From assembly GCA_963070105.1 (NCBI GenBank), contig OY718808.1, positions 3,635,738 to 3,699,737 on the forward strand: a stretch of DNA of 64,000 nucleotides, in the 5' to 3' direction. The position numbers and the translations under genes were made by a program. Under the pieces are notes generated by a model. It made no database searches and was not told where the DNA came from. It was given only the letters and a program-made list of their open reading frames with translations. The stretch is from Litomosoides sigmodontis. Taxonomy: Eukaryota; Nematoda; Chromadorea; Rhabditida; Onchocercidae. The stretch's first letter is position 1; each line of letters opens with the position of its first letter. Positions 12,255-24,710 of this stretch are shown here, piece after piece.

Positions 12255-15026
12255 TCATCCACCTTTCGTAGCAGACTTTCCTCTCTTCAACAGGTCTTCC
12301 GCATAGTCCGGAAAACAACCTTGGAACCACCACTTTTTGATATCCATATTTTCATGTGACGTAGCGTTATCACGATGAAGATACTTGCACAGTTCACAGT
12401 ACACGCTTACGTCAAATGTTTTCTCATAATTTTTCGTCCATTCAAAATAACTGAAAAGTTTTAAATAAACTAGCAATAATTAGAGGAAGCAATTAGGGAA
12501 AAGAAAAAAAACAGATGAGTGATCAATAATTGATCAAACAGTGAACCAATCAATAATACATTCTCTGATTGATCATTTTCTTAAAAAAAAAAAAACAAAT
12601 TGCACTTTTCTTTTCAGATATTCTCTAATAATTACTATTGTAGAATTGATAATGTACGGCTGCTTCGCTTCCCGTGAAATTTTCACAATCATTTTGTATC
12701 GAAATGGAATAATGAATAAATTACCGCAAATAGGCTGTGTCATTGCTTGATAAACGTGTGAGATATTGGGCTAGTTCACGTGGTGATGTGAAATCATCGG
12801 CAGCAATGTATGATTCAGGCGGTAAAATGTCCTCATAGATGGAGTTTTTTAAAACCACTGGTACCAGTAATCTGCGAAATGATTTGAACAATTTCTCCGT
12901 GATGTAATCGCGACAGATGCTATTCTCGAATGCCAAATAGAAACGATGTTGCGCTGTAATTTAAGTGACAGAACGTGAAAGGTTAATTAATTAATTAATT
13001 AATGAGTGGAGGAAGGGAAAATGCGAACTAACAAATTAATGGAAAAATTAAAAAAATGTACCAGCTTCATGCACTTCACATTCTTCGTCACAAATGCTAT
13101 TGCTGCATCGTCCGTGTTGTGTGACATTTATGTATTTTCGCAGTTCATTCACGTACAATTCACGTTTCGATCTAGTTTGACAATTTGAAACTAATTGTAA
13201 AACAGGTCGTACTTTTCCACTCACTCTTTCTGTTACCTTTCAAAATATACTTTACCATTTCATTGTTTGCATGGATTAAATGAGTGATAAGGAAGTGGAA
13301 AGCATTCGCGAGAAGATCAATGTTGCAAGATTTACTCTTATCAGTGAGTAACCTTTGATAACAATTTAAACAACTCTATCATATCGAAAAATGGTGATAA
13401 CGCTAACTTCGCTCCAATTCCAAATTTGTTCCCGTGGTGTTTGATCAGTTATCCTCCTCATAATACCGTATGGTATGTAAATATCACTGTCACGTCTAAA
13501 AAAAAAAAATTAAGTGAAGAAATTACTAATTGAATTCTTCCAATTAGTAGTGGAATTTGTTCGTCAACAACCAACTAACTCTTCTTTATCAAAATATATC
13601 AACTCCATTCGGCGTAAATTCTCCAATAAATCAATTCAATTTTAAAAGCATTTGCAAAATTCCACTAACAATAAGCATGAGAAATTTTCCTACTAATTTA
13701 GCATACGCAGTATGCGAAAAAAACCATTTCTGCGAGTTCAAAGTAATTCAAAAACCTATAGGTCATGGTTAGGTTGAAAAAATCCGCTGCCACGTGATCC
13801 AAGTAATTGAACGTATATTGCGGTGATTCATGCAGCACAAAGACAAATAATTGCTTTGAGTATCTTAGCTCAGGTAGTTCATTCATGTCACGAATGTGAA
13901 ATAACACAGCTGTAGCCTCCGAAAGTTGCCTGAAATATTACTCAATCACTCAAACTTTAAGCTACAGTAATTGTTACATTTTTCTTTCAAATTAAACTAT
14001 TTACTTTCAATCAATTAATTAAATTACTTAAACTAATGGGTTGGATAACAGATAACACTTAGAATATACTAAATCAATAGGAAAAAAATATTTTTTTCTT
14101 TTACTCAATGTGAATTGATAAGAAGACTCTAAATTGACGCCCTAAGTATATTAAAAAAAGGGGAAATCATTTCAGTATTTTTAAAAAAATATCAGCAAAT
14201 GCATCAAAATTGCAAATAGATCATCAAGCAGATCAAATTCACAAGCAGATCATCGAATAGAGCAGAGTTGTAAATGGATCGTCAAACAGATCAAAATTGC
14301 AAATAGATCGTCAGACAGATTAAAATACGTTGTTCTTACGGTTGAATTCAAAATATCATTGAGAGAGTGGAAAATATGCAACAATTTTTGCTATCATTTG
14401 ATTTATCATCCGCCAACGATCACATCACAAGCATTTAGTTCGTGAACTTTCTTTTGAAAATTCAGGGAAAAAAAGCGAAGAATTTGAAACTCTGCAAAAT
14501 GACAATATGAAGCACTGTTATCACTTATTAAAAATAACAGAATAATTTACTTACTCCTTATCATCAGTAACTGCACAATGATAAGCACAACTGTTAAGCT
14601 CTTGTTGAATACGTTGAGCCCAGGATTGACTGAAAAATTGTGTCCACGTAAGTATTAAAGGTTGCCGTAATGGCGTACGATCACCCTAAAATAATCAAAA
14701 TATTTGGAAAAAAAAGAATTAAACGAGTAAAATTTAATTTTACCAATTATTACAATTTACAAGACGTGAAGTTATGCGTAAAATGAATAAACAACACAGT
14801 GCGTACTTCCGTTTTCTGCTTTTTAAATTGCACTAAAAAGAAGGAGTAATGTGTAATTTTAGAATGAAATTATAGTGAAATAAGAAGTTACCAATTTTGT
14901 TGCGTAAAAAATTTGCTCCAAAATTGATGTTCGATTTAAAATTCGTTCTCGCAGACATATGTAAATGAGGAGAATTATAAATACAGTAAAGGAAAAAAGC
15001 CATAGCTTGAAACAATGCAATTTCAT
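12255..15026 (-). CDS. GT10 alpha-1,3-fucosyltransferase
   Basis: A Golgi type II membrane enzyme that moves fucose from GDP-fucose to N-acetylglucosamine in glycans. Secure exons are 15026-14892, 14685-14555, 13929-13756, 13495-13408, 13236-13062, 12953-12725 and 12450-12255, in matching phase, giving about 375 residues. Exon 1 encodes a short cytoplasmic end (MKLHCFKLW) and one hydrophobic anchor; its ATG at 15026 is the only methionine in that frame with this topology. Exon 2 has the family's first strand motif LILTWTQFF. Family signatures follow: NCQTRSKRELYVNELRKY (basic CxxRxKRxxYV motif) and FYLAFENSICRDYITEKL with FRRLLVPVVL, the GDP-fucose-binding core. The C terminus ends in a Cys-rich segment, as in nematode members. 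A possible extra 72-bp in-phase exon at 14826-14755 would add 24 residues; it is doubtful and left out. Nematodes have several paralogues, so no symbol is given. Confidence 0.92.
14201..14317. repeat. Four-copy 29-bp intronic repeat
   Basis: Four degenerate copies of a 29-bp unit containing GATCRTCAARCAGATCAAA-like sequence sit in the fucosyltransferase intron between the exons at 14555 and 13929. Copies begin near 14201, 14231, 14260 and 14289. Confidence 0.65.
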
Positions 15027-17188
15027 CTTTTCTCAGCTGTTAGCACCAAACGATGGATGACAGAAATTTACAGTTTGCAAGCAACACTTCCTTTGCTTGA
15101 TAAAGTTGATATTTGAAATTTTCTAAAAACAATGAGCTACAAGCTACTATTAAGTGAAATTAAATGAAATTTTTCAGATGCTACACAACCTGAAATGCTG
15201 TTCTATTTCATTTTTGCAACATAAGCGGTTTATTTAATTTTGTTCAAATGAAGTGTAGTAATGGTTAAATTAGTACGACAATATTACAAACCTATCACGA
15301 ATGATAATAGTAAACATAGCTGGACACTACAGTTATCACTAATATCTTTTATCAGCTTATCAATAGACATTCTCACGTATAGCTAAGAGCTTTCTAATTT
15401 CTATTATAACTGATACCATCTAACTGTCGTCATTTGCATAATACACTCAGTGAAACTGACTTTCGTGACACATGTAGGGGAGGAGGTCACCGCTGAAGTA
15501 AGAAGAGAGGAGCTAACTTGACAAAAAATCAACAATTATGCAAATTTCTTGCTTTCATTCCTTTAAAAATTCCTCATTTACATATATTGTATGCATGAAA
15601 AGCATTAGGAGAAATGCTAACGATTGCTTAATGGACAAAATATGTAAGTGTACCATTTGCGCCAAGCATTTTGGCTGTTTCAGGCGAGCATTTCAAAAAT
15701 GCATTTAATCATTGGAATAATTCGGAGTGCTGAAAAACGCATGCAAGGAAAAAAAAAACTTGCTACTGTAATGACGTAAATTTTTTTGCGTGAAGTCACT
15801 TCATTTTTTGCTTAATTAAAATGCTTATTTTGTACATGCCATTTCAGTGGCCAAATAGAAACTGACCACATCAAATTTAATGAATGTTATCCAAAATTTC
15901 AAAATAATTCGAACGAATGAGTGGCATGTGGTTGCTGGAGTGATATTGCTTACGTTTACGTAAGCATTGATAGAAGCGATTCCGGTGAACTTTCAATTCA
16001 GTAGCATATTTTATGGTTCAAAATCAAAAACTTTTCACGTGTCATGTGTACGTGCAAATTTATTTACGCATTGCGTACATGTAAAATTCATTCACGTACG
16101 GATATGCGCATCAATTTCATTTGCACATCATGCACACGACGTGTAAATTGTTTCACCAACACCAACCCTTAACACACGCCTAAATCGATTCACGCATCAC
16201 GAATACGTACAATTTGATTCACGTATTATGTACACGTATAAACCGATTTACTTGCAAATACTTCACGTAGGTGCTGGAAGTAGAAATGATCTGTTGATGT
16301 AGCTAAAAGTGTATGAAATTTTTTTTTTCAATTTCAACATAATATATAAGCAAGCTGATTGAACAACTTAAAAACGATTCCATTATGCAAAACAATAAAG
16401 GGGAAAAACAGAAAGAGAGAGAGAGAGAGAGAGAGAGTTGAAGAAGAAAAATCATCGCTTACACATTCCATTCGTTTCGATAGAAACTGTAAAATTTTTG
16501 AAAACAAATTTTGTACGAAATTATTTGAATTATGCAAAATGTTTGTTCCTTTTTGGAAAATTAAAAAAACCTGGCCATTCATAATTGCCAAAAGATGCGG
16601 AAAATAAAAAATGAAATTGCTTTTCCCTTTCCTCTTTTTTTTTTTTTACTTGAACTATCTCATTAGCATCGGACAAGGGAAAACTTTTCACGTAATGATG
16701 ATATTCCAATTTCTGTCATCCTCCAAAAATGCAAATGTAAAATTGAATTTCATTAATATATCGTTTTTTATTTTACGTAATCGATGATATGCCAATTTCT
16801 GTAGTCCAAGAATATGAATTAAAATTTAACTGGATAAGTTGTCCATTAGTGCTTATTGGTTCATTAACAGAGATCGGTCGCTTCTACCAGCTATGGTTCA
16901 CTTTTTTCTTTTTTTTTCATTTCATTCATTTTTGTTTGAAACTAGTTTTTATGCTTGCTTGTTGGCGTCTGTTGAGATGTTATCGTTTTTAAAATTTTGT
17001 TAAACGCCTTGAAATAAAGGAAGAGAAAGAAAAATGAGTGTTGAAAAATAAAGTGCAAAAGCGATCGATTTTTTTTTCTTTTGAAACAATTTCGTAAAAT
17101 TTCCATTCATTTTTGAAGTGACAAGAAATAGATGGTATTTTAAGCGTATATTATAAAGGATAAAATTTAGTTATATTACTAATTTTAG
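15027..17188. other. Divergent intergenic region
   Basis: This region lies between the fucosyltransferase start (minus) and the first secure exon of the TPR gene (plus). It probably contains promoters of both, and the missing first coding exon of the TPR gene. It has many ACGT-containing words (about 15950-16270) and an AG microsatellite (16411-16437). A small in-phase start such as ATGCCAATTTCT followed by GTAGTC at 16789 is possible for the TPR gene but unproven. Confidence 0.5.
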
Positions 17189-19723
17189 TATAATGAAATT
17201 GATGAATGCCTTAATGAATACGATGGACGCCAAGCTTATCAGCTCATTAAAGAGGTTTAGCAAAAATACACTTTTTTTTCTCTTTTAACCGTTAATTTAA
17301 TCGTGAAAGCCTTTGATTTATTGCTGAACAAATTGCAAATGCTTAGCAATTAGTTGCTAATTTCATCCATCTCATATGAAATTTAAATGTAGTGAAATGA
17401 TCATGGTGCTAATTTCATTCATCTCATATGAAATTTAAATGTAGTGAAATAAATGACCCGTGAAGCGGTCAGTGATTTCAGATAAAAACTAAAGAGAAGG
17501 AAGGAAGCGTTGAATTGGAGTATCGCCTTGCGCACGCTTGCTATATCCTTTCAAACTTTTGTCTCTCAAAGGAAAACGAACGTTACCAGTTGCTTTACGA
17601 AGGTCTACAATTTTGCGTTGCATACTTCACTGATCTTCCTCCTCAGTTGTAACGTGAAATTACATGACGTATACGAGAATCGCGTTGGCGTGATAAAAGT
17701 GATATACGTTGCAACAATGCATGCGTATATGCTTCAATAATTAACGTGAATATTAGTTTTTTGGTGTTCATTCCAAGCAGACCTTCACTAACTTCTTCCT
17801 CAGTTGTAACGTGAAATTACATGACGTATACGACAAACGCATACAACGCATTTGCATATGCTTCAACGATTACAGTGAATATTACTTTTCAGCGTTTCAC
17901 TAACTTCTTGCTCACTTGCAACGTGAAATTGCGTAAATCTCATGTAATGCATGTGCATATATTTCAATGATAAACGTGGAAAAAAGGAAAACTCCAAAAA
18001 AAATAATGTATTATTTGTTAAGCGTATTTGTCGTGCAAATGGGCATGGAAATTGGAACCAAGAAATGCTGAGGTATTGAAGTGGTCAGCGATCATAAGCG
18101 GAACGTTGGCTGAATTGAAGAATTTGAGCGATTCTGAGCGGGTGACTTACGTGAGAGAATTTAAGGTAATTCAAAAGAAAATATTGAAATTAGTGATCGT
18201 TACAGCCTGTAGCCTGGAAGATGAAAAAAGTGGATAACTGGATGGACAAAACTAAATATTTTGATATTTGACACTAATACTTGACATACTATTGTAATCA
18301 TTTTCTTCACGCTGTAATTAGTTAAAATTGACATTTTGTTGAAATTTTCACTGATTCATAACAATTTGTACAGTCAATTGTTGATAGTTTTAAAGTGATT
18401 TTTTTTTTGTTTGAAATTATGAAACTAGTCGTTTTTAGAAATTTCTGGATGAAGCATTGACCACTCCACCCGATTCATCAATTTATCATATGAATGGGCG
18501 CTTTTGTTACCGTGTAAGATATCATTTGTGCGTTCACGTGTGTGTACGTATGTGTGCATATGTTTGTATGTCTGTGTGCGTGTTGCAAATTAAAATGTTG
18601 CCAAGAAGTTTGCACTGATCAAAATCATTTATTTCTTTCTGTTCGCAATGTATTTCGCTTTTTTCAAAATATTCTTTCACAAAACAAGAAAATTTTCAAA
18701 TTTCGGAAATGTTTTTCAATTTTGGAAAGGAAAAAAATTTAATTACGGAATAATGAGCTATTCTGATCAGGGAATCACAAATAGCTGCTGCATCATCATT
18801 TGGATGATATTTCTTTCCATTACATCGCCAACTTTTTCCTTTCAAACAGATCGATAATTATCCAATTAACCAATTGTCCTTTTTTCCTGCATTAGATCAT
18901 AAATGAACTAGATCGTACTGCATTGAATTAGATCATACTGCATTGAAATTTTCGAAAATTAGATCATACTGTATTGAATTACAATTTTCGAAAATTTCAT
19001 TTACAAAAATTGCATTATCGATGATTGAATTTGAATTTGCACTTTTTTTGCCCCTCCCAATTTCAGATAGCAACCTTGTCGGAGAAGGAAAAAGAATGCG
19101 TAGCGATTGCATTCGATTCACTACCGCTCTGTACAATCGATGATGCGCTTGACAATTTCCACAAAGTTTGTTCAATGATAATATGGCAATGGGAAAATAT
19201 ACATGCATATAATGATCATTTCAAGAATGAAAATAATTTTTCAAAATAAATATGATATTTTTAAGGCGGAGGAATTGAGCTCAGGGCATGTTGACAATCA
19301 TCTGTATCTTAGCAAATGTTACATTGCCAAAGGTTTCGTCGTTCTCATTATTTATTCTTCACAACTACATTAAATTATCAAATGAACTAATTTTTCATCA
19401 GATTAAGCTATCAATTGAGCTAAATTCATCATCAGTTATTGGATGATAGTTTAAGTTATGCGGTTACGGACCGAACGTGCTCATATTTTGAATCGTACAA
19501 TGAAAAAAAAAAACATGCTCTTAAAATTTGGCCATAATGAAGTAGTAGGGATAAAAAATAAAAAATTATAGGTAATTATACGGAAGCGCAAAAGTATTTG
19601 ATGCATATAATTAAAATAGTGCCCAGCGATCAAGCGGATGAAGCAATGATTGCCGAAGCGCAGGAACTTCTGGCTGATATTGAAAAAATTCAGGCGATAT
19701 TTAAATCGTTTAAAATCATTTGA
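17189..19723 (+). CDS. RMD-like TPR protein (5' end unresolved)
   Basis: Exons 17189-17254, 17482-17602, 18023-18165, 18439-18513, 19067-19165, 19266-19332 and 19572-19723 join in phase into about 240 residues. The order of motifs matches the regulator of microtubule dynamics (RMDN1-3 / C. elegans RMD) family: LEYRLAHACY, then QLLYEAYLSCKWAWKLEPRN, LKWSAIISGTLAELKN, FLDEALTTPPDSSIYHMNGR, a SLPLCTIDDALDNFHKAEEL helix pair, HLYLSKCYIAKGNYTEAQKY and a C-terminal AEAQELLADIEK helix. These form tetratricopeptide helices that in the family bind microtubules or, for some members, organelle contact proteins. Only the start is missing: the first listed exon opens in phase 0 after TTTTAG with YNEIDECLNEYDGRQAYQ, so a short upstream exon must supply the ATG. 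An acidic open segment after TTTTTAG at 19909-20004 (DENERNENSHEPEIG) may be an alternative 3' exon, but no in-phase donor to it was found. Confidence 0.85.
17355..17450. repeat. Direct duplication, 52-bp period
   Basis: Two nearly identical 44-bp segments (17355-17398 and 17407-17450) differ by one base and lie in the first mapped intron of the TPR gene. The recent look of the copy contrasts with the older repeats further along the same gene. Confidence 0.8.
17634..17980. repeat. Three diverged tandem copies in intron
   Basis: Three copies begin near 17634, 17795 and 17905. Each contains a CAGTTGTAACGTGAAATTAC-like core, a TGACGTATACG-like word in the first two, and a GCATATGCTTCAA-like tail. 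They fill the intron 17603-18022 of the TPR gene. The CGTGAAATTAC and ACGTATACG words are GC-richer than surrounding intron DNA. Confidence 0.7.
18890..18998. repeat. Three-copy TTAGATCATACTGCATTGAA repeat
   Basis: Three copies of a roughly 20-bp word with a TTTTCGAAAAT palindrome between later copies lie in the intron before the TPR exon at 19067. Confidence 0.65.
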
Positions 19724-22440
19724 ATGGAAATATTATGTTTTCGCCAATTGCGCACTATTATCAATTTTATTTACGAAAAAATTTGCACATTGAACCGAGT
19801 AACTAAAATAGAAGTGAAGCGAGTAAATTTGTAATTTGAAACACATACGGTTTAAAATTGCAATTTCAAGTATTTATGATTTAAATTTCCAATTCACTGG
19901 AAAATTTTTAGGATGAGAATGAGAGGAACGAAAATTCACATGAGCCAGAAATCGGTAAAACAGCAAATAGCCATTCGGAGGAAGAATCAAATGCTATCGA
20001 TTAAAAGTTCGCATAATTTAAAATGTGCTCTTTTTTTTTAAAAGCAAAACAAAAATTCCACACAAATATATCATAGCAAAATAAAATTTCGATGAACATT
20101 TCTAAAAAAAGAAAAAATTTCTCTAATGAATTGCATGAATGATCAAATAGTGGACAGCACAGGTGATAATCAATGTCACTAAAATGATAAAACTCTATGC
20201 AATATTAGTTTACAAAATTTTGTAAAAAAATAAAATTTTCTAAAAAAATATATATATATATATATTCATTCGCTGCTTATTTTCACATTTCTATGCTTTT
20301 TTTTCTTGCTTAAAGTAAAATATAAATTAGGACAAGAGAATTTTGACATTTCTTATCAATGGATTGAAATAATTGTGCACTTATGGTTTGTAACAAACAT
20401 GACCGCTATGATATGATTCATCATCATACTGTGATAAAAATAATCGCCAAAATCAAACGTTGTATTTTCACATTGATGAAAATGCCACAAAAAAAAAAAA
20501 AAATGTGAAGTAAAAATTTTGCTAAAAACATTATAAATACTGATTCTAAAAAACAAAAAAAAAACAGAATTGTACAACGTTCAATTTTTCATTACCATTG
20601 CGCTAATACGAAACAATCGATTCACTTCCAAAAATTATATGAAAAATATTCAAAATATTCCACAAATTGATTACAATTTAAACGAGAAAAAAAGCAACGA
20701 TAAGCAATAATTACATTTACATTGTTAAACGAATAAATGCATGAAATTAATGAAAATAATTCACTTTACCAATCATATGCAAAAAAAAACCAAATGTTAT
20801 CAGATATCATCAACTTATCAGTAGCATAATGGTAAGAAAAAAAAGTAATTGGTTAAAAGGTTTTTTTTTTGTTCTTCGTTTGACAATGTCTTCTATGCTA
20901 TGCAAAACTAAAATTGCCCACGCTAAGCTAAGTGCTTTAAATATTTTGAATTTTTATTTTGCTATGAATACGGAGTTTAGTGATAGAAATACTTTGAATG
21001 GTTTGTTACGGCTCACGTATTGAAGGAGGAGGAGGCGCTATGAAAACATTGGTTCCCTTGTTTCGATTGAGATGATTAGGGAAAGAAGGTAGCAGCAAAA
21101 ATTTGATGAAACTTCTTCCTCAAACACTCATAATGAATGTGTAGAGAGCAAAGGCTTCACTGAAATATTAGCATAAATATTGAGTGGTAATTGATAATCT
21201 TTTTGCAAGCGCGACAATCCATTTTCACCGCTAGTGCAATTTCAATTTTAATACAATTTATTTCCATGCATTTGCAATTCCAATGCAATGATGTTTCTGC
21301 TTACGCCTGTTTCTTTTCACTATCTCAGGAATTCCGATTATCTATAGTTTTCACTGAAAAATTTTTCAACTTCATAAATTTCGTCTTTCTTTTTTTTAAA
21401 TTTGACTGTTAAATTTCATGTGGTGGAATATCATTTTATCATTTGCGGCTTATGAAGATGGAAATCAGTAATGTATTAATTCAAAAAAAACATTTTTTTT
21501 TCGGAAGCATAAGAATTCAAAGTGTTACAAAAATGACATTTGCTGTATTTGAAGTAATTTTGCATAAATCCACATTGTTTATTTACACCTTCTTTGATTC
21601 ATAAATTTGCAAAGGCAAATAAAAAACATTAAGACACTTATTTCTTATTGATTTCGTTTTTACGTTTTTAATTGCACCAAAATTTACGTTCAAATTATAT
21701 ATTTGATAAATTAGGTTGGAAATTTTTGAAAATACTCTACTCGGCTAATTAAGTGCTTCTTTGTAGCAGATTAATAAGTCAATTATTTGACGCAATTTAA
21801 AATGCATATAACATACCATCGTTATTTGTTGCAATTTTGTAAACTTATAAGAAAATGATGATGAAATTAAAATTTGAAATTCATAAAAATATGACGTACT
21901 GTTTGACAATACAGTTGTTGTAAATTGAAGAAGAAAATTGTCTAAAAAGGATATTCTAAAAAAAATTATCTAAAAAGGATGAAATTAGTGACATTGCCTA
22001 ACAGTGAAATTTACTGACTTCGCCATATTTCACTGAAATTAATTTCATGCCAGAAATGTGCATTCTCTTTAATTAATTACTTTTATCACTTATTTTATTG
22101 CGAAATATTTGCAAGTTAAGATTTATCGATAATGAAAAAAAAAGTGGAATTCTTTGCTAAATTTAAGAAAACTTGAACACAAAAAAATTAAACATAATAG
22201 AATTAATACTTCATTACATAAATCACTGATATTTAACTATTAAATTATGATTAATGCATTTTCTTTTTCTCTTCCAATCTTTTGCATTTGCATGTGTGAG
22301 AGGAATTGAAAAGGACAGCAAAACGATAATGCATTTTAAATAGTGGAAGCGAAGAAAAATTTTTTTCTTTTTATGAATGATTTTGCCTTTTTTTATTCCG
22401 GTCAGGTTAATGCTTTTTAATCGTTATTTTCCGTGTTTAG

Positions 22441-24710
22441 CAGATTTCCGGCATTGTCGACGATCCTCAATCACTGGAAAAATGCAACAGTTAGCTTCTA
22501 ACTATGTTAGCTTCAATTCTTCCCTATCCCTCATTTTGATGTGCAATATCGATTTGCTCAGGCCTGATTGCTGCCGGATCAGTCAGAATTATTTTAAGCA
22601 TAAAGCACGACAAGCATCCCTCATCCTCCTCAGCAGTTTTGCTTCGAGAAAAAAAAAAAAGGAAGAAGAGATGCTAGCAGTGATATTTATGCTAATTGAA
22701 CGTTTTATGAAATGTGTAATGTAATCAAATGCTTCAATGAATAAGCTAACTCACTGGAAGGAAGACTTTCCTCGTTTCTTTCACGTTTGTTTGTTTGGAT
22801 CAAATTTCACGATTGCGCAAAAAAAAAAAATTCAGCGTATAAATTGTTGAAATGTTGAATATTTCATCCTTCTTCATCGGCAGAGCGGTAGGAGCAAAGT
22901 TGAGCGTAAATTGTAAAATTTTGGACAAAAAAAAAACAAAGCATTCAATTGACTATTTAATTAAATTATAGTTTGATTGAGAAAAAAATGGTGCTAAATT
23001 CTCTAAATTTTCAAAATTTAACTATTCAAAATTTTGCTGCTGTTGTGGAAGAGAAGTGAGAAAGTGAGGAGCAAAATTTGCTCCCAAATTGACTAAAAAA
23101 AAAAATATGCGATATGAAATGCTAATTGATTTTTAATCTCATCGATGAGACAAATGCTCTCGATGAATTGAACAAAGCAAATAATTGTTGTCTGAAAATG
23201 AAAATGAGCTTTCAGCTGTCAGCTATGAGCTAATTTCATTTCTCGCCATGTCAGGAAGTGGCGAGGAAAGGGAAAATTGACAAGTGAAACCGATCTTCCC
23301 ATTAAACTGATTGAATTGCACAATTCATTACTTCAACAGATCGAGCAATTTTCAGCTATTTCAAAAAAAAAAATGATCACAAACGGGAAAACCGGTGGAA
23401 TGAATGGATATTGCTTTCAAGTCGTAGTATGTAATGCAACGGGTAATTAATAACAACAGCAAATGTTAATAATTAGTAATAGTAATTAGTGAAAAATGAT
23501 AATGATAATAGTAATAATAATGAATGGAAGCTGATAATTGAGTGTTTTTTCCTTCTCAGAATAAACATTTGCAATTGAAAAGTTTTGGAATAAATTGAAA
23601 TAAGCGATAAAAGATTTATTGGAGTTACGTTGTAACTAATAAACTGTGCACGTCCAACTTCATACTTTGATATAATTAGTTGGAGGAAAATTTAAAAAAT
23701 GTATATTGTCTGAATTCATTAACACTTGCACTGATCATGCGTTGTAATTAATTTCTTCGTTTTTTCATTTCTTGTTCGATTATCGGAGCGTTCGATGCTC
23801 GATGATTATCTTCTATCCTTATCAGCTTATCAGTAAACATTTTATGCTACTAACTGATAGAGCAGGCTAAGTTACTAGCTGAAACCAAAATGATATATCG
23901 TAAACAGTGAAGCGGATGGTTTATCGTTTAGCACTGAGTGTGTGCGATGCTTTCCTTCCTCCTCCAATCATTGATTAAATATCATCAAAAAATTCTTTCT
24001 GTTCTATTCTTTGAAAAATCAATTAGTTAATTGGAGTAATTTTTAATTAATAATTTTGATTTAAATTTCCTTCTCTGTACTGCAACTATCAAATTGATTC
24101 TGTAAGCTCAACACAATGCAATATTTCAAGTCCTTTTTTTTTTCATAAATTCATTCTTAAAATTCCATCGTTGTACGAAGAGTAGTTTGCATTTTGTTCG
24201 TTGTTGTCTTTTTCTTTTCTTGAAAGTAATTTTAAAATACTTTTTCCTGTTCGTTTTACTTTTTAAAAGATTTAACAGGTTGAAAAATTAAACAATCTGT
24301 TGTCACGCTGCTCTTCTATTTCATAATTTTTTCATGCATTTAATCCTCTAAATAATAGTGGAATTATTGAAATTACAATAAATGATTTATTTTGAACAAT
24401 TTGATATCAAAATGGACAAAGTGAATTTTTAAAAAGAACTAAGATTTTTTGAAATTCACAACGAAGAAATTTTAAACATAAATATTCCTAATTTCAAGAA
24501 GTAGCAAATTTGCATAATAATAATAATTTGCAACCATAAAAGAATCTATTATAATAGATTCGCTTACGAGTAGATAATATAAAAAGCATCTTACTTCAGG
24601 TCTTCGCCTTTTCCCTTCTCCAAAACAAATACCCATCTAATCATGGATTACTCGAACAACACCTGCACAGAGTGAATAATGACCAATGCTATTTTGAGGA
24701 TGGCAACTGA
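22441..24710 (+). CDS. Candidate exons of an unknown gene
   Basis: Tentative, and no family recognised. Exon a is 22441-22489, after a TTTAG acceptor, reading QISGIVDDPQSLEKCN and ending in phase 1. Exon b starts at 22562 after TTGCTCAG in the matching phase and reads LIAAGSVRIILSIKHDKHPS before becoming lysine-rich. A third open exon at 24600-24710 follows TTACTTCAG, reads VFAFSLLQNKYPSNHGLLEQ and ends EDGN-stop. It lies in a block (24598-24790) that is clearly GC-richer than its surroundings. The link between b and the third exon is a guess; they may belong to different transcripts, and no start exon was found. Confidence 0.22.
24542..24561. repeat. 20-bp perfect palindrome
   Basis: GAATCTATTATAATAGATTC reads the same on both strands. 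It lies about 40 bp before the GC-richer block that starts near 24598, so it could be a dimeric protein-binding site or chance in AT-rich DNA. Confidence 0.6.

Noticed and set aside
14755..14826. Extra 24-codon exon in the fucosyltransferase
   Set aside because: It is in phase and has usable splice sites, but the flanking exons also join directly in phase and the added Arg/Cys-rich segment is not typical of the family.
19909..20004. Acidic 3' exon for the TPR gene
   Set aside because: The frame is open after a TTTTTAG acceptor, but the preceding exon has no in-phase donor and already ends in a plausible stop; kept only as a note.
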